DNA from: DCFW01 sp963790715
GTDB taxonomy: Bacteria; Bacteroidota; Bacteroidia; Bacteroidales; Bacteroidaceae
DNA: 64,000 bases
Reading direction: 5' to 3'
Assembly: GCA_963790715.1 (NCBI GenBank)
Contig: CAWBPN010000002.1
Location: forward strand, 62,001 to 126,000
The number at the start of each line of letters is the position of its first letter. Position 1 is the first letter of the stretch. This document shows positions 17,670 to 26,081 of this stretch, piece by piece. The translations under genes were made by a program, and so were the position numbers. Under the pieces are notes generated by a model. It did no database searches and had not been told where the DNA came from. It was given only the letters and a program-made list of their open reading frames with translations.

Positions 17670-20600
17670 ATGGCTAAAGAAAAAAAATTCCTCACTTGTG
17701 ATGGTAATGAAGCTGCTGCTCACGTATCCTATATGTTTACTGAAGTAGCTGCCATTTATCCTATCACACCGTCATCTCCAATGGCGGAACATGTTGATGA
17801 ATGGGCTGCTGCCGGCCGCAAGAATCTCTTCGGCGAGACAGTTACCCTTCAAGAAATGCAGTCTGAAGGCGGTGCTGCAGGTGCAGTACACGGTTCATTA
17901 CAAGCCGGTGCTTTGACAACGACTTATACAGCTTCTCAAGGATTATTGCTGATGATCCCTAACATGTATAAGATTGCAGGTGAATTACTTCCGTGTGTAT
18001 TCCATGTATCGGCTCGTTCGTTGGCTTCTCATGCATTATGTATCTTTGGTGACCACCAAGATGTAATGGCATGTCGCCAAACCGGTTTCGCAATGTTTTG
18101 CGAAGGTTCGGTGCAAGAGGTTATGGATTTGGGCGCTGTCGCTCATTTGGCAACAATCAAGAGTCGCGTTCCTTTCTTGAACTTCTTCGACGGATTCCGT
18201 ACATCACACGAAATTCAAAAGGTAGAAGCTATGGATCAAGAGGATTTACGTCCGTTGATCGACCAAAAGGCTTTGGCAGAATTTCGTGAACGTGCACTTA
18301 ATCCTGAACATCCTGTAAACCGTGGTAACGCAGAGAATCCTGATGTATTCTTCCAACACAGAGAATCATCAAATCCTTTCTACGAAGCTGTTCCTGAAAT
18401 TGTTGAAGAATATATTAAAGAAATAAATAAAATCACAGGTCGCAATTATGGCTTGTTCGATTATTATGGCGACCCCGATGCAGAGAATGTTATCATTGCT
18501 ATGGGTTCTGTAACAGGTGCTATTCGCGAGACTGTAGATCATTTACGCAGTCAAGGTAAGAAAGTAGGTTTGGTAGCAGTTCACTTGTATCGTCCGTTCT
18601 CGGCAAAACACTTTCTTGCAGCTCTGCCAAAGAGTGCAAAACGCATTTGTGTGCTCGATCGTACAAAGGAACCGGGAGCAACAGGCGAACCTCTTTATCT
18701 TGATGTTCGTGATGTACTTTATGGTCAACCCAATGCTCCGTTGGTTATCGGTGGACGCTACGGATTAGGCTCTAAAGACACCACTCCTGCACAAATCCTT
18801 TCAGTTTACGAAAACTTGGAACTTCCGGAACCTAAGAATCAATTCTCTTTAGGTATCGAAGATGATGTCACATTCAAGTCACTTCCTTTGAAAGAGGAAA
18901 TCGCTTTAGGTGATCCAAGTACATTCGAAGCCAAATTCTATGGTTTGGGTGCTGACGGTACTGTGGGTGCAAACAAAAACTCAGTAAAAATTATCGGTGA
19001 CAACACCAATAAATATTGCCAGGCATATTTTTCGTACGATTCAAAGAAATCTGGAGGTTTCACATGTTCTCACCTGCGTTTTGGTGATAAACCTATTTAC
19101 TCTACATATTTGGTAGGTACGCCTAACTTCGTAGCATGCCACGTACAGGCTTACCTTCACATGTATGACGTAACCCGCGGTTTGCGTAAGAACGGTACAT
19201 TCTTGCTTAATACCATCTGGGAAGGCGATACACTGGCTGAGAATTTGCCTAACAAGGTAAAAGCTTATTTTGCAAAGAACAATATCAAAGTATATTATAT
19301 CAACGCAACACAGATAGCACAAGAAATAGGTTTGGGCAACCGAACCAACACTATTCTTCAGAGTGCATTCTTCCGTATCACGGAGGTTATCCCTGTTGAC
19401 CAGGCTGTTGAGCAGATGAAGAAATTCATTGTTAAGTCATACGGCAAGAAAGGTCAGGACGTGGTTGATAAAAACTATAAAGCCGTTGATCGCGGTAACG
19501 AATACAAGCAACTTACCGTTGATCCCGCATGGGCAAGTTTGGATGCTGCCAACAAGATAGCCAACAGTGATCCAGATTTCATTAACGAAGTTGTTCGTCC
19601 TATCAACGCTCAAGACGGAGACTTGCTTAAAGTATCTGCATTCAAGGGAATTGAAGATGGTACATGGCCTCAAGGAACTGCTGCTTACGAGAAACGTGGT
19701 GTGGCAGCATTCGTTCCTGAATGGAATCCTGAGAACTGTATCCAATGTAACAAATGCGCATACGTTTGCCCTCACGCAGCTATTCGTCCGTTCATATTGG
19801 ATGCCGAAGAGCAAAAAGGAGCCAAGTTTGCACAACTCAAGGCTGTAGGCAAAGCATTTGACGGCATGACATTCGTTCAATCCGTAGATGTTCTTGACTG
19901 TATGGGTTGCAGCAACTGTGCCGATGTTTGTCCGGGTAAGAAAGGCGAGAAAGCTTTGGTTATGAAACCTCTTGAAAGTCAATTGCCACAAGCTGAGAAT
20001 TGGGATTATTGCATAAAGAATGTGAAGAGCAAACAAGACTTGGTTGATGTGAAGGCTAATGTAAAGAATTCACAATTCGCTACGCCGTTGTTTGAGTTCT
20101 CAGGCGCATGCTCGGGTTGCGGTGAAACACCGTATGTAAAACTTATCAGTCAATTATTCGGCGATCGTGAGATGGTAGCTAATGCCACAGGTTGCTCATC
20201 AATATATTCAGGCTCAGTTCCTTCAACTCCATATACCACCAACGCCAAAGGTCAAGGTCCTGCATGGGCAAACTCATTGTTCGAGGACTTCTGCGAGTTC
20301 GGTTTAGGTATGAAGATTGCTACCGACAAGATGCGCGACCGTATCGAAGAAGCTATGAAAGCAGCTATTGAGAAAGGTTGTCCTGCCGACGCAAAAGAAG
20401 TGTTCCAAGCATGGATTGACAATAAGAACGATGCCGACAAGACAAAAGAATTAGCTCCTCAAATCGAGAAGATAGTCAATGCCAACAAAGATAAATGCCA
20501 GTTCTGCGCGACCATTGCAAGTTTAAGCAGTTATCTGGTTAAACACAGTCAATGGATTATCGGTGGTGACGGTGCATCTTACGATATAGGTTACGGAGGT

Positions 20601-21212
20601 TTGGATCACGTTGTAGCTCAAGGCAAAGATGTAAACATCCTTGTATTGGATACCGAAGTATATTCAAATACCGGTGGACAAGCATCTAAATCAACACCTG
20701 TCGGCGCCATTGCACAATTTGCTGCATCTGGCAAACGCATGCGTAAGAAAGATTTAGGTTTGATGGTTTCAACTTACGGTTATGTATATGTAGCACAAAT
20801 CGCTATGGGAGCTGACAATGCGCAAGCATTGAAAGCCATTCGTGAAGCAGAAGCTTTTGACGGACCATCAGTTATCATAGCATACTCACCATGTATCAAT
20901 CACGGTTTGAAGCGCAAAGGCGGTATGGGCAAATCACAAGCAGAGGAAAGCGACGCAGTAGCATGCGGATACTGGCATCTGTGGAGATACAATCCAACGT
21001 TGGCCGAAGAAGGCAAGAACCCGTTCACTTTGGATAGCAAAGAGCCTGACTGGAGTAAGTTCAAAGACTTCTTATTGGGTGAAGTACGTTACTTCTCACT
21101 AAAGAAATCGTTCCCTGATGAAGCCGAAGAGCTTTATGCTGCTGCCGAAGAGGCTGCTAAATGGCGTTATAATAACTATACGCGCATGGCAAAAGAGCAG
21201 TGGGGCGAATAA
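17670..21212 (+). CDS. nifJ: Pyruvate:ferredoxin (flavodoxin) oxidoreductase
   Basis: 1180-residue single-chain enzyme converting pyruvate and CoA to acetyl-CoA, CO2 and reduced ferredoxin, the key step of fermentative metabolism in anaerobes. All domains of the homodimeric type are present: the pyrimidine domain (YPITPSSPMAEHVDEW), the gamma domain (THLRFG-like CSHLRFGDKPI), a 2[4Fe-4S] ferredoxin domain (CIQCNKCAYVCPH and CMGCSNCADVCPG), a third cluster site (CSGCGETPY) and the TPP domain (GDGASYDIGYGGLDH, then TGGQASKST). The codon choice is more uniform than in its neighbours, consistent with high expression. It ends at a strong terminator. Confidence 0.97.
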   Translation: MAKEKKFLTCDGNEAAAHVSYMFTEVAAIYPITPSSPMAEHVDEWAAAGRKNLFGETVTLQEMQSEGGAAGAVHGSLQAGALTTTYTASQGLLLMIPNMYKIAGELLPCVFHVSARSLASHALCIFGDHQDVMACRQTGFAMFCEGSVQEVMDLGAVAHLATIKSRVPFLNFFDGFRTSHEIQKVEAMDQEDLRPLIDQKALAEFRERALNPEHPVNRGNAENPDVFFQHRESSNPFYEAVPEIVEEYIKEINKITGRNYGLFDYYGDPDAENVIIAMGSVTGAIRETVDHLRSQGKKVGLVAVHLYRPFSAKHFLAALPKSAKRICVLDRTKEPGATGEPLYLDVRDVLYGQPNAPLVIGGRYGLGSKDTTPAQILSVYENLELPEPKNQFSLGIEDDVTFKSLPLKEEIALGDPSTFEAKFYGLGADGTVGANKNSVKIIGDNTNKYCQAYFSYDSKKSGGFTCSHLRFGDKPIYSTYLVGTPNFVACHVQAYLHMYDVTRGLRKNGTFLLNTIWEGDTLAENLPNKVKAYFAKNNIKVYYINATQIAQEIGLGNRTNTILQSAFFRITEVIPVDQAVEQMKKFIVKSYGKKGQDVVDKNYKAVDRGNEYKQLTVDPAWASLDAANKIANSDPDFINEVVRPINAQDGDLLKVSAFKGIEDGTWPQGTAAYEKRGVAAFVPEWNPENCIQCNKCAYVCPHAAIRPFILDAEEQKGAKFAQLKAVGKAFDGMTFVQSVDVLDCMGCSNCADVCPGKKGEKALVMKPLESQLPQAENWDYCIKNVKSKQDLVDVKANVKNSQFATPLFEFSGACSGCGETPYVKLISQLFGDREMVANATGCSSIYSGSVPSTPYTTNAKGQGPAWANSLFEDFCEFGLGMKIATDKMRDRIEEAMKAAIEKGCPADAKEVFQAWIDNKNDADKTKELAPQIEKIVNANKDKCQFCATIASLSSYLVKHSQWIIGGDGASYDIGYGGLDHVVAQGKDVNILVLDTEVYSNTGGQASKSTPVGAIAQFAASGKRMRKKDLGLMVSTYGYVYVAQIAMGADNAQALKAIREAEAFDGPSVIIAYSPCINHGLKRKGGMGKSQAEESDAVACGYWHLWRYNPTLAEEGKNPFTLDSKEPDWSKFKDFLLGEVRYFSLKKSFPDEAEELYAAAEEAAKWRYNNYTRMAKEQWGE

Positions 21213-21257
21213 ATAGAAATAATATTTATTAGCGAAATAGTTTAGTTTAGTTTTATT

Positions 21258-21296
21258 AGGGCGGTTATGTTGTGAAACATAATCGCCCTGCTTTTC
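21258..21296 (+). terminator. Strong intrinsic terminator after nifJ
   Basis: A 14-bp stem (AGGGCGGTTATGTT with AACATAATCGCCCT, one G-U pair) with a GTGA loop, followed by TGCTTTT. It begins 46 bp after the nifJ stop. Confidence 0.85.
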
Positions 21297-21735
21297 AAAC
21301 GCCGATTCAGATACATTTTAATAAATTGTAAGGTGTTGCGATGGTTATAAATATATAATATTACAATAACATATAGCTAAGATATGAAAGCGTGCCAACA
21401 GAAATGACATATTAGTATATAGGTAAACTCTGTTCACGCTAATATTGTTGTTTTGCAAATTTCTCTATTCCGGTAATTGCAAAAAATGGATATAATTTTA
21501 CTCGATTTGGAGGTAAAATATAACTCTTCCGGTATGATTTTTGCTTCTTAGTTAAAACATTGAACTGTAATTAGGTTAAATATTATCGACTTGCTCATGG
21601 TGCATTTCAAAAAACAACAGAATGTATTCAGCGGAATTGTTAGTAAAATTGTAGATAGCGTTCGACGTTTTTCATTGCGGCAGCTTTGATGCTTGTATCT
21701 ACAATTAACTATCATCACGAGAAAAAAGGCGCATC
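21297..21735. other. Intergenic stretch without a recognisable gene
   Basis: About 440 bp of AT-rich sequence between the convergent nifJ and plsC genes. The only structure seen is an inverted repeat with 11-bp arms (AATTGTAGATA at 21647-21657, TATCTACAATT at 21696-21706) enclosing 38 bp. On the - strand this repeat is followed by TTTTACT and could be a weak terminator for plsC. No ORF with coding character was found. Confidence 0.5.
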
Positions 21736-22470
21736 TTATAATTTTATTTCGGAAATAACAGCTTGCTCAGTTTTTTCAAATAATTCTTCGAAGTTGTATT
21801 CGCTTGCTTTCATTGGAGGATGAACAGTGAACGTTGGATGGTTGCCCAGTCCTAGAGGGAAAAGACCATATCTGAACATTTTCCATGAATTATTTATAGT
21901 AACAGGTACCACGTAGGCACCGGGCGCATATTTGCATAATATCTTTACACCATTTGGAGCAAATTTTTTTGGCTTACCATTTTTAGAACGAGTACCTTCC
22001 GGGAAAATAACTGCCGAGCGGCCATTTTTTTCAATATATTGTCCAAGCTTTTTCAGAGCAGGTACTGCCTGTCTTGGATTCTTTCTGTCTATCAGTACCG
22101 AACCACCGTGATTCAGGTTGTAAGAGACACTAGGGATTCTCCTTCCTAATTCAATCTTACTCACAAACTTGGGATGGAATTTTCTGAAAAACCATACGTA
22201 GCCCATAATATCAAGAAGGCTCTGATGATTAGATACAAAAATAAGTGGGTAACCTTCAGGAATGAGCTCTCTATTTTCAACCTTTGATGTTGAAAATGTG
22301 AAAATGAGCGTTTTCAATAGGAAGAAACCTAAATAATCTACGCTTTTCTTGTGTGCATCATATCCAAACCAGTTCAGGCAAACCCACTGAATAGGATGAA
22401 ACACGCAAATAACAAACAAAAAGGAAAAATAGGCAAGTAATGATAGGGGATATGATATTATCTTTTTCAT
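21736..22470 (-). CDS. plsC: 1-acyl-sn-glycerol-3-phosphate acyltransferase
   Basis: 244 residues with an N-terminal membrane helix (about 8-30) and the acyltransferase motifs in order: NHQSLLD (the H-x4-D catalytic pair), then GSVLIDRKNPR and FPEGTRSKNGKPKKF. It transfers an acyl chain to lysophosphatidate to make phosphatidate for membrane lipid synthesis, acting on the inner membrane. It stands alone on the - strand, 143 bp after the poxB gene. Confidence 0.9.
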   Translation of the reverse strand: MKKIISYPLSLLAYFSFLFVICVFHPIQWVCLNWFGYDAHKKSVDYLGFFLLKTLIFTFSTSKVENRELIPEGYPLIFVSNHQSLLDIMGYVWFFRKFHPKFVSKIELGRRIPSVSYNLNHGGSVLIDRKNPRQAVPALKKLGQYIEKNGRSAVIFPEGTRSKNGKPKKFAPNGVKILCKYAPGAYVVPVTINNSWKMFRYGLFPLGLGNHPTFTVHPPMKASEYNFEELFEKTEQAVISEIKL

Positions 22471-22613
22471 ATATCTAAACTTTTTTGCAAAAATAAGACT
22501 TTAATTAATTAGTTACTGATTTTTTTAAAAGATATCCTTCAAAAACTATATTTCCACCATTTTTCCATGTACCTATTACCATATCAACAATGCGGTCGAT
22601 AGCTATTTTTCAA

Positions 22614-24350
22614 TCAAATCACCTCACCCAAATGTTTATAGTTGGACTTAATGATCTTAAAGACCTCATCCATACGTCCACTCATCATCATTTTCCCAAG
22701 ATAAAAAGCAAAGCCTTTCATCTGGTCAAACTCCAGTTTAGGAGGCATGGCAAGAGAATTCGGATCAGTCTGAATGGTAATTAATGCAGGACCATCTTGT
22801 AGAAGGGCTTCTTTTAATGCAGATTTAACATCTGTGGGATCATTAATTAGAATTCCGAACATCCCCATTGCTTCAGCTAATTTTACGAAATCAGGATTCA
22901 ACATATCAGTTTCATTGTCAGGAATTCCTGCTACTTCCATTTCCAATTTCACCATACCCAATGAACGATTATTAAAAAGCACAATCTTCACGGGTAAATT
23001 ATATTGGACAATCGTCATCAGGTCACCCATCGTCATGGATAAACCTCCATCACCACAAAATGCAATCACTTGTTTGTCGGGACAGGCAAACGCTGCGCCA
23101 ATGGCTTGCGGCATGGCATTGGCCATTGATCCGTGATTGAATGAACCCAACATTTTCCGTTTGCCGGTTCCATCAATATAGCGTGCGGCCCATACACAAC
23201 ACATTCCCGTATCTACTGTAAATATGGCATCTTTGTCAGCTAACTCATTTATCACAGAAGCAACATATTCAGGATGAATAGTATTTGGTTTACCCGGATC
23301 GTTTACATAGAACAACAAATTCTTCTTGACTACATCATAAAACTTTAATTGCCGATTAAGAAATTTAGCATTTCCTTTCGTTTCTATAAGTGGAAGGATT
23401 GCTTGTAGCGTGTCTTTCACATCACCACAAAGCCCCAAATCAAGTTTAGCTCTTCGTCCAAGGTTTTCAGGTTTAATATCAATTTGTACAATTTTATTGT
23501 GAACAGGCATAAAGGGTGTATACGGAAAATCTGTACCTAATAATATAAGTAATTCGCATTCATGCATACTTTGGTAAGCAGAAGGAATCCCCAGTAAACC
23601 GGTAAGTCCCACTTCATAAGGATTCTCATACTGGATCGCCATCTTTGCCTTATAAGAATAGGCTACCGGTGATTTTAATTTTTCAGCAAGCTGAATAATT
23701 TCATCATGTGCTTCAGCAGCCCCAAGTCCGCAATAAATAGTAACTTTCTTATACGAGTTTATTGTTCCGGCGAGTTGCAACAGTTCCTCCTCAGATGGCC
23801 TGACGATAGGTTTGTTATGGAATATATGTGTTGTGGTTTCGGCCTCTTCTGCAGGAAGATTTGTAATATCGCCAGGCAACCCAAGAACAGCTACCCCCCT
23901 TTTATGTACGGCATATTGAAGGGCAGCTTGCAGCATGCGAGGAAATTGCTTTGTTGTTGTTGCCATTTGATTATAGCAACTGCAATTGTCAAACAACTTG
24001 AATATGTTTGTTTCCTGAAAATAATCGGTCCCGAATTCACTGGTAGGGATAGTGGAAGCAATAGCTAATACGGAAGCCGATGAACGTTGTGCATCATACA
24101 AACCATTGATCAGATGAACATGCCCCGGACCACTACTACCAGCACAACATGCCAGACCATTTAATTGCGCTTCTGCACCGGCCGCAAAAGCGGCAGTCTC
24201 TTCATTTCGGACATGAATCCACTTAATCTTGCCGTTACGGTGTACTGCTTCATTTACATGATTAAGACTATCTCCTGTTACTGCATAAATTCGTTGAATT
24301 CCTGCTGCAACTAAGGTTTCCACCAGTTGATCCGATACATTTTTACTCAT
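22614..24350 (-). CDS. poxB: PoxB-type pyruvate oxidase (thiamine pyrophosphate enzyme)
   Basis: 578 residues, close to Escherichia coli PoxB (572). The N-terminus resembles PoxB strongly (RIYAVTGDSLNHVNEA, RNEETAAFAAGAEAQLNG with the TPP-activating Glu, then AGSSGPGHVHLINGLYDAQR). The TPP/Mg motif is GDGGLSMTMGDL followed by FNNRSLGMVKLE. PoxB decarboxylates pyruvate to acetate and passes electrons to quinone at the membrane through its C-terminal helix; the C-terminal ~25 residues here (DEVFKIIKSNYKHLGEVI) are compatible with a membrane-binding tail but are not a clear match. It is the last gene of a three-gene unit on the - strand. Acetolactate synthase-like activity is an alternative. Confidence 0.8.
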   Translation of the reverse strand: MSKNVSDQLVETLVAAGIQRIYAVTGDSLNHVNEAVHRNGKIKWIHVRNEETAAFAAGAEAQLNGLACCAGSSGPGHVHLINGLYDAQRSSASVLAIASTIPTSEFGTDYFQETNIFKLFDNCSCYNQMATTTKQFPRMLQAALQYAVHKRGVAVLGLPGDITNLPAEEAETTTHIFHNKPIVRPSEEELLQLAGTINSYKKVTIYCGLGAAEAHDEIIQLAEKLKSPVAYSYKAKMAIQYENPYEVGLTGLLGIPSAYQSMHECELLILLGTDFPYTPFMPVHNKIVQIDIKPENLGRRAKLDLGLCGDVKDTLQAILPLIETKGNAKFLNRQLKFYDVVKKNLLFYVNDPGKPNTIHPEYVASVINELADKDAIFTVDTGMCCVWAARYIDGTGKRKMLGSFNHGSMANAMPQAIGAAFACPDKQVIAFCGDGGLSMTMGDLMTIVQYNLPVKIVLFNNRSLGMVKLEMEVAGIPDNETDMLNPDFVKLAEAMGMFGILINDPTDVKSALKEALLQDGPALITIQTDPNSLAMPPKLEFDQMKGFAFYLGKMMMSGRMDEVFKIIKSNYKHLGEVI

Positions 24351-24467
24351 AAAACAGAATTTAAATAATACATAGTTTTTCCACTAATTACTACAATACC
24401 TATTGAAAACGTAGTTGATTGATTATCCTCTTAATAAATTATTTTTTATCTACTTCTTTCATTTCTA

Positions 24468-25028
24468 TTATTCTTTAATAACCGATATTTCGTTTTCGAT
24501 TTCCTTAATAATTTTTTCACAAAAAGCCGGAAGATCTTTTGGACTTCTGCTTGTAATTAGTTTTTTATCCACTACGACTTCTTCGTCTTTCCAATCTGCT
24601 CCTGCATTTTTCAGATCTGTTTTAATGGATTTATACGACGTCAAATTTTTCCCTTTCAATAATCCGGTTTCAATTAATATCGAACCAGCATGACAAATAG
24701 CAGCGATCGGTTTATTTTGTTCAAAAAATTCAGATACGAATTTTATAGCCGGTTCAATTGTTCGTAATGTATCTGTGTTTAGTACACCACCCGGCAATAC
24801 CAGCATATCATAATCCGTAGAAATGGCGTTATCAATAGTCACATCCACTTTAAACTTATTGCCCCATTTGGTACTTTTCCAGCCCCGTATTTTTCCTTTC
24901 TTCAGGGATATAACATTGACTAAAAATCCAGCCTTTTTAAGGGCTTTTATCGGTTCTTGAAATTCAGATTGTTCAAAACCATCCGTAGCCATTACGGCCA
25001 CCATTTTTTTATTTTCATTTTTTTTCAT
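24468..25028 (-). CDS. DJ-1/PfpI family protein
   Basis: 186 residues of the type-1 glutamine amidotransferase-like fold. The nucleophile elbow is AAICHAGS with the reactive Cys, preceded by DMLVLPGGV and followed by LKGKNLTSYKSIKTDLKNAG. Proteins of this subgroup (YhbO/PfpI-like) act in protection against carbonyl and oxidative damage. It lies between the FAD-oxidoreductase gene (54 bp upstream) and poxB (117 bp downstream), suggesting a stress-related unit. Confidence 0.85.
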   Translation of the reverse strand: MKKNENKKMVAVMATDGFEQSEFQEPIKALKKAGFLVNVISLKKGKIRGWKSTKWGNKFKVDVTIDNAISTDYDMLVLPGGVLNTDTLRTIEPAIKFVSEFFEQNKPIAAICHAGSILIETGLLKGKNLTSYKSIKTDLKNAGADWKDEEVVVDKKLITSRSPKDLPAFCEKIIKEIENEISVIKE

Positions 25029-25082
25029 AATTTAAAGTATTACATTATTTTTGTTTTAAATCAAAGACTAATTTTTCGAACT

Positions 25083-25754
25083 TTACATTTTTTCCACTGT
25101 AATCACATTTTTGTCAACTCCTAATTTTGATAGTTGTTTAAGGATATCATTCATCATAGGAGGAGGTCCGCAGACATAAACATTTTTTATAGAGCTATTA
25201 ATATATGCTTTCAGAAAATCTTCATTAATTAGTCCGTATGCATATCCTTCAACCCTTTCATCTGATAGTATATTGATAAAGTTCTTACCCAATATTTTTT
25301 TAAATTCGTCAAAAAGAATAATGTCTTTTTGGGTTTTGTTGGCAAAAATTAGTTTGTTATCACCAATTTTATTCTTTGACTGAAGGTCCCTTAAAATAGA
25401 AATAAACGGAGTGACGCCTGCACTTCCGGCTATAAACAAACCATCGCCTTTATACGTGATGGCACCAAACGCCTCATATATAATCAACTCATCCTCTTTA
25501 TTCAATTTCAGTAGTTCGTTGGTTACACCTTTATGCAAGGGATATGTTTTAATGTAAAACTCGAGAAAATCATTGTCTGGAAAGCAAGTGAATGTAAAAG
25601 GATTCTTTTTCTCTTTCCAATCGAGTTTGTTTATTGAAACTTCAGTAGCTTGACCGGGAGTGAATTTATAATGGAGAGGCTTCTCGGTAATAATTTTCAA
25701 TACATCATGAGTGGCGGGTTCTATTGATTTAATTTTTACAATATATTGTTTCAT
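25083..25754 (-). CDS. Ferredoxin-NADP reductase-type FAD oxidoreductase
   Basis: 223 residues with the two-domain FNR fold. The FAD-binding barrel has a KKNPFTFTC segment in the position of the RxYS/T motif (basic residue displaced, so it deserves checking), and the NAD(P) domain has GLFIAGSAGVTPFISILRDL and the terminal CGPPPMMNDILKQL. It transfers electrons between NAD(P)H and a carrier such as ferredoxin, flavodoxin or a flavohaem-type partner. First gene of the - strand unit with the PfpI and PoxB genes. Confidence 0.82.
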   Translation of the reverse strand: MKQYIVKIKSIEPATHDVLKIITEKPLHYKFTPGQATEVSINKLDWKEKKNPFTFTCFPDNDFLEFYIKTYPLHKGVTNELLKLNKEDELIIYEAFGAITYKGDGLFIAGSAGVTPFISILRDLQSKNKIGDNKLIFANKTQKDIILFDEFKKILGKNFINILSDERVEGYAYGLINEDFLKAYINSSIKNVYVCGPPPMMNDILKQLSKLGVDKNVITVEKM

Positions 25755-26081
25755 GTTCGTATTTTTTTAAGACCTTATTTTCTTATTTAATTCTTACATC
25801 AAGAATTATTCCGATCAATTTAAATAAATTTGATAAACAAATATATTTAAATCTAATGATATATATGTTACATAATAAAATGAAAAAGTTATATAATTCA
25901 CACTTCCCGCAGCAGTCCGTAATACATATTCTTGCAAAATAAGACGAGAACTACATTACAGAATATATGAAACGAATGAATTGAACCCTAAAATTTGCAC
26001 ATATAAAATGAGAAAAAGATGAAAGAAAAAAGATCAATCATTATTAGTAATGCTTATTTCGGCGTACATTAATAATAAGTG
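25755..26081. other. Intergenic region with promoter for the FAD-oxidoreductase unit
   Basis: 327 bp between two - strand genes. A TATATTTG box on the - strand (25838-25845) is the likely -7 element of the oxidoreductase-PfpI-PoxB unit. A weak inverted repeat at 26042-26079 follows the GH43 stop. The remaining ~200 bp is AT-rich and shows nothing recognisable. Confidence 0.5.
26042..26079 (-). terminator. Weak terminator after the GH43 gene
   Basis: Arms TTATTAGTAATG and CATTAATAATAA pair with one mismatch. On the - strand the structure is followed, about 8 nt later, by CTTTTTTC. Confidence 0.4.

Noticed and set aside
19437..20036. 199-codon - strand ORF opposite nifJ
   Set aside because: Antisense to the ferredoxin domain of a gene with full family motifs; no promoter or start context.
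21647..21706. Inverted repeat as an insertion-sequence end or small RNA
   Set aside because: Arms are only 11 bp and no transposase or promoter is nearby; a weak terminator for plsC is the simplest reading.
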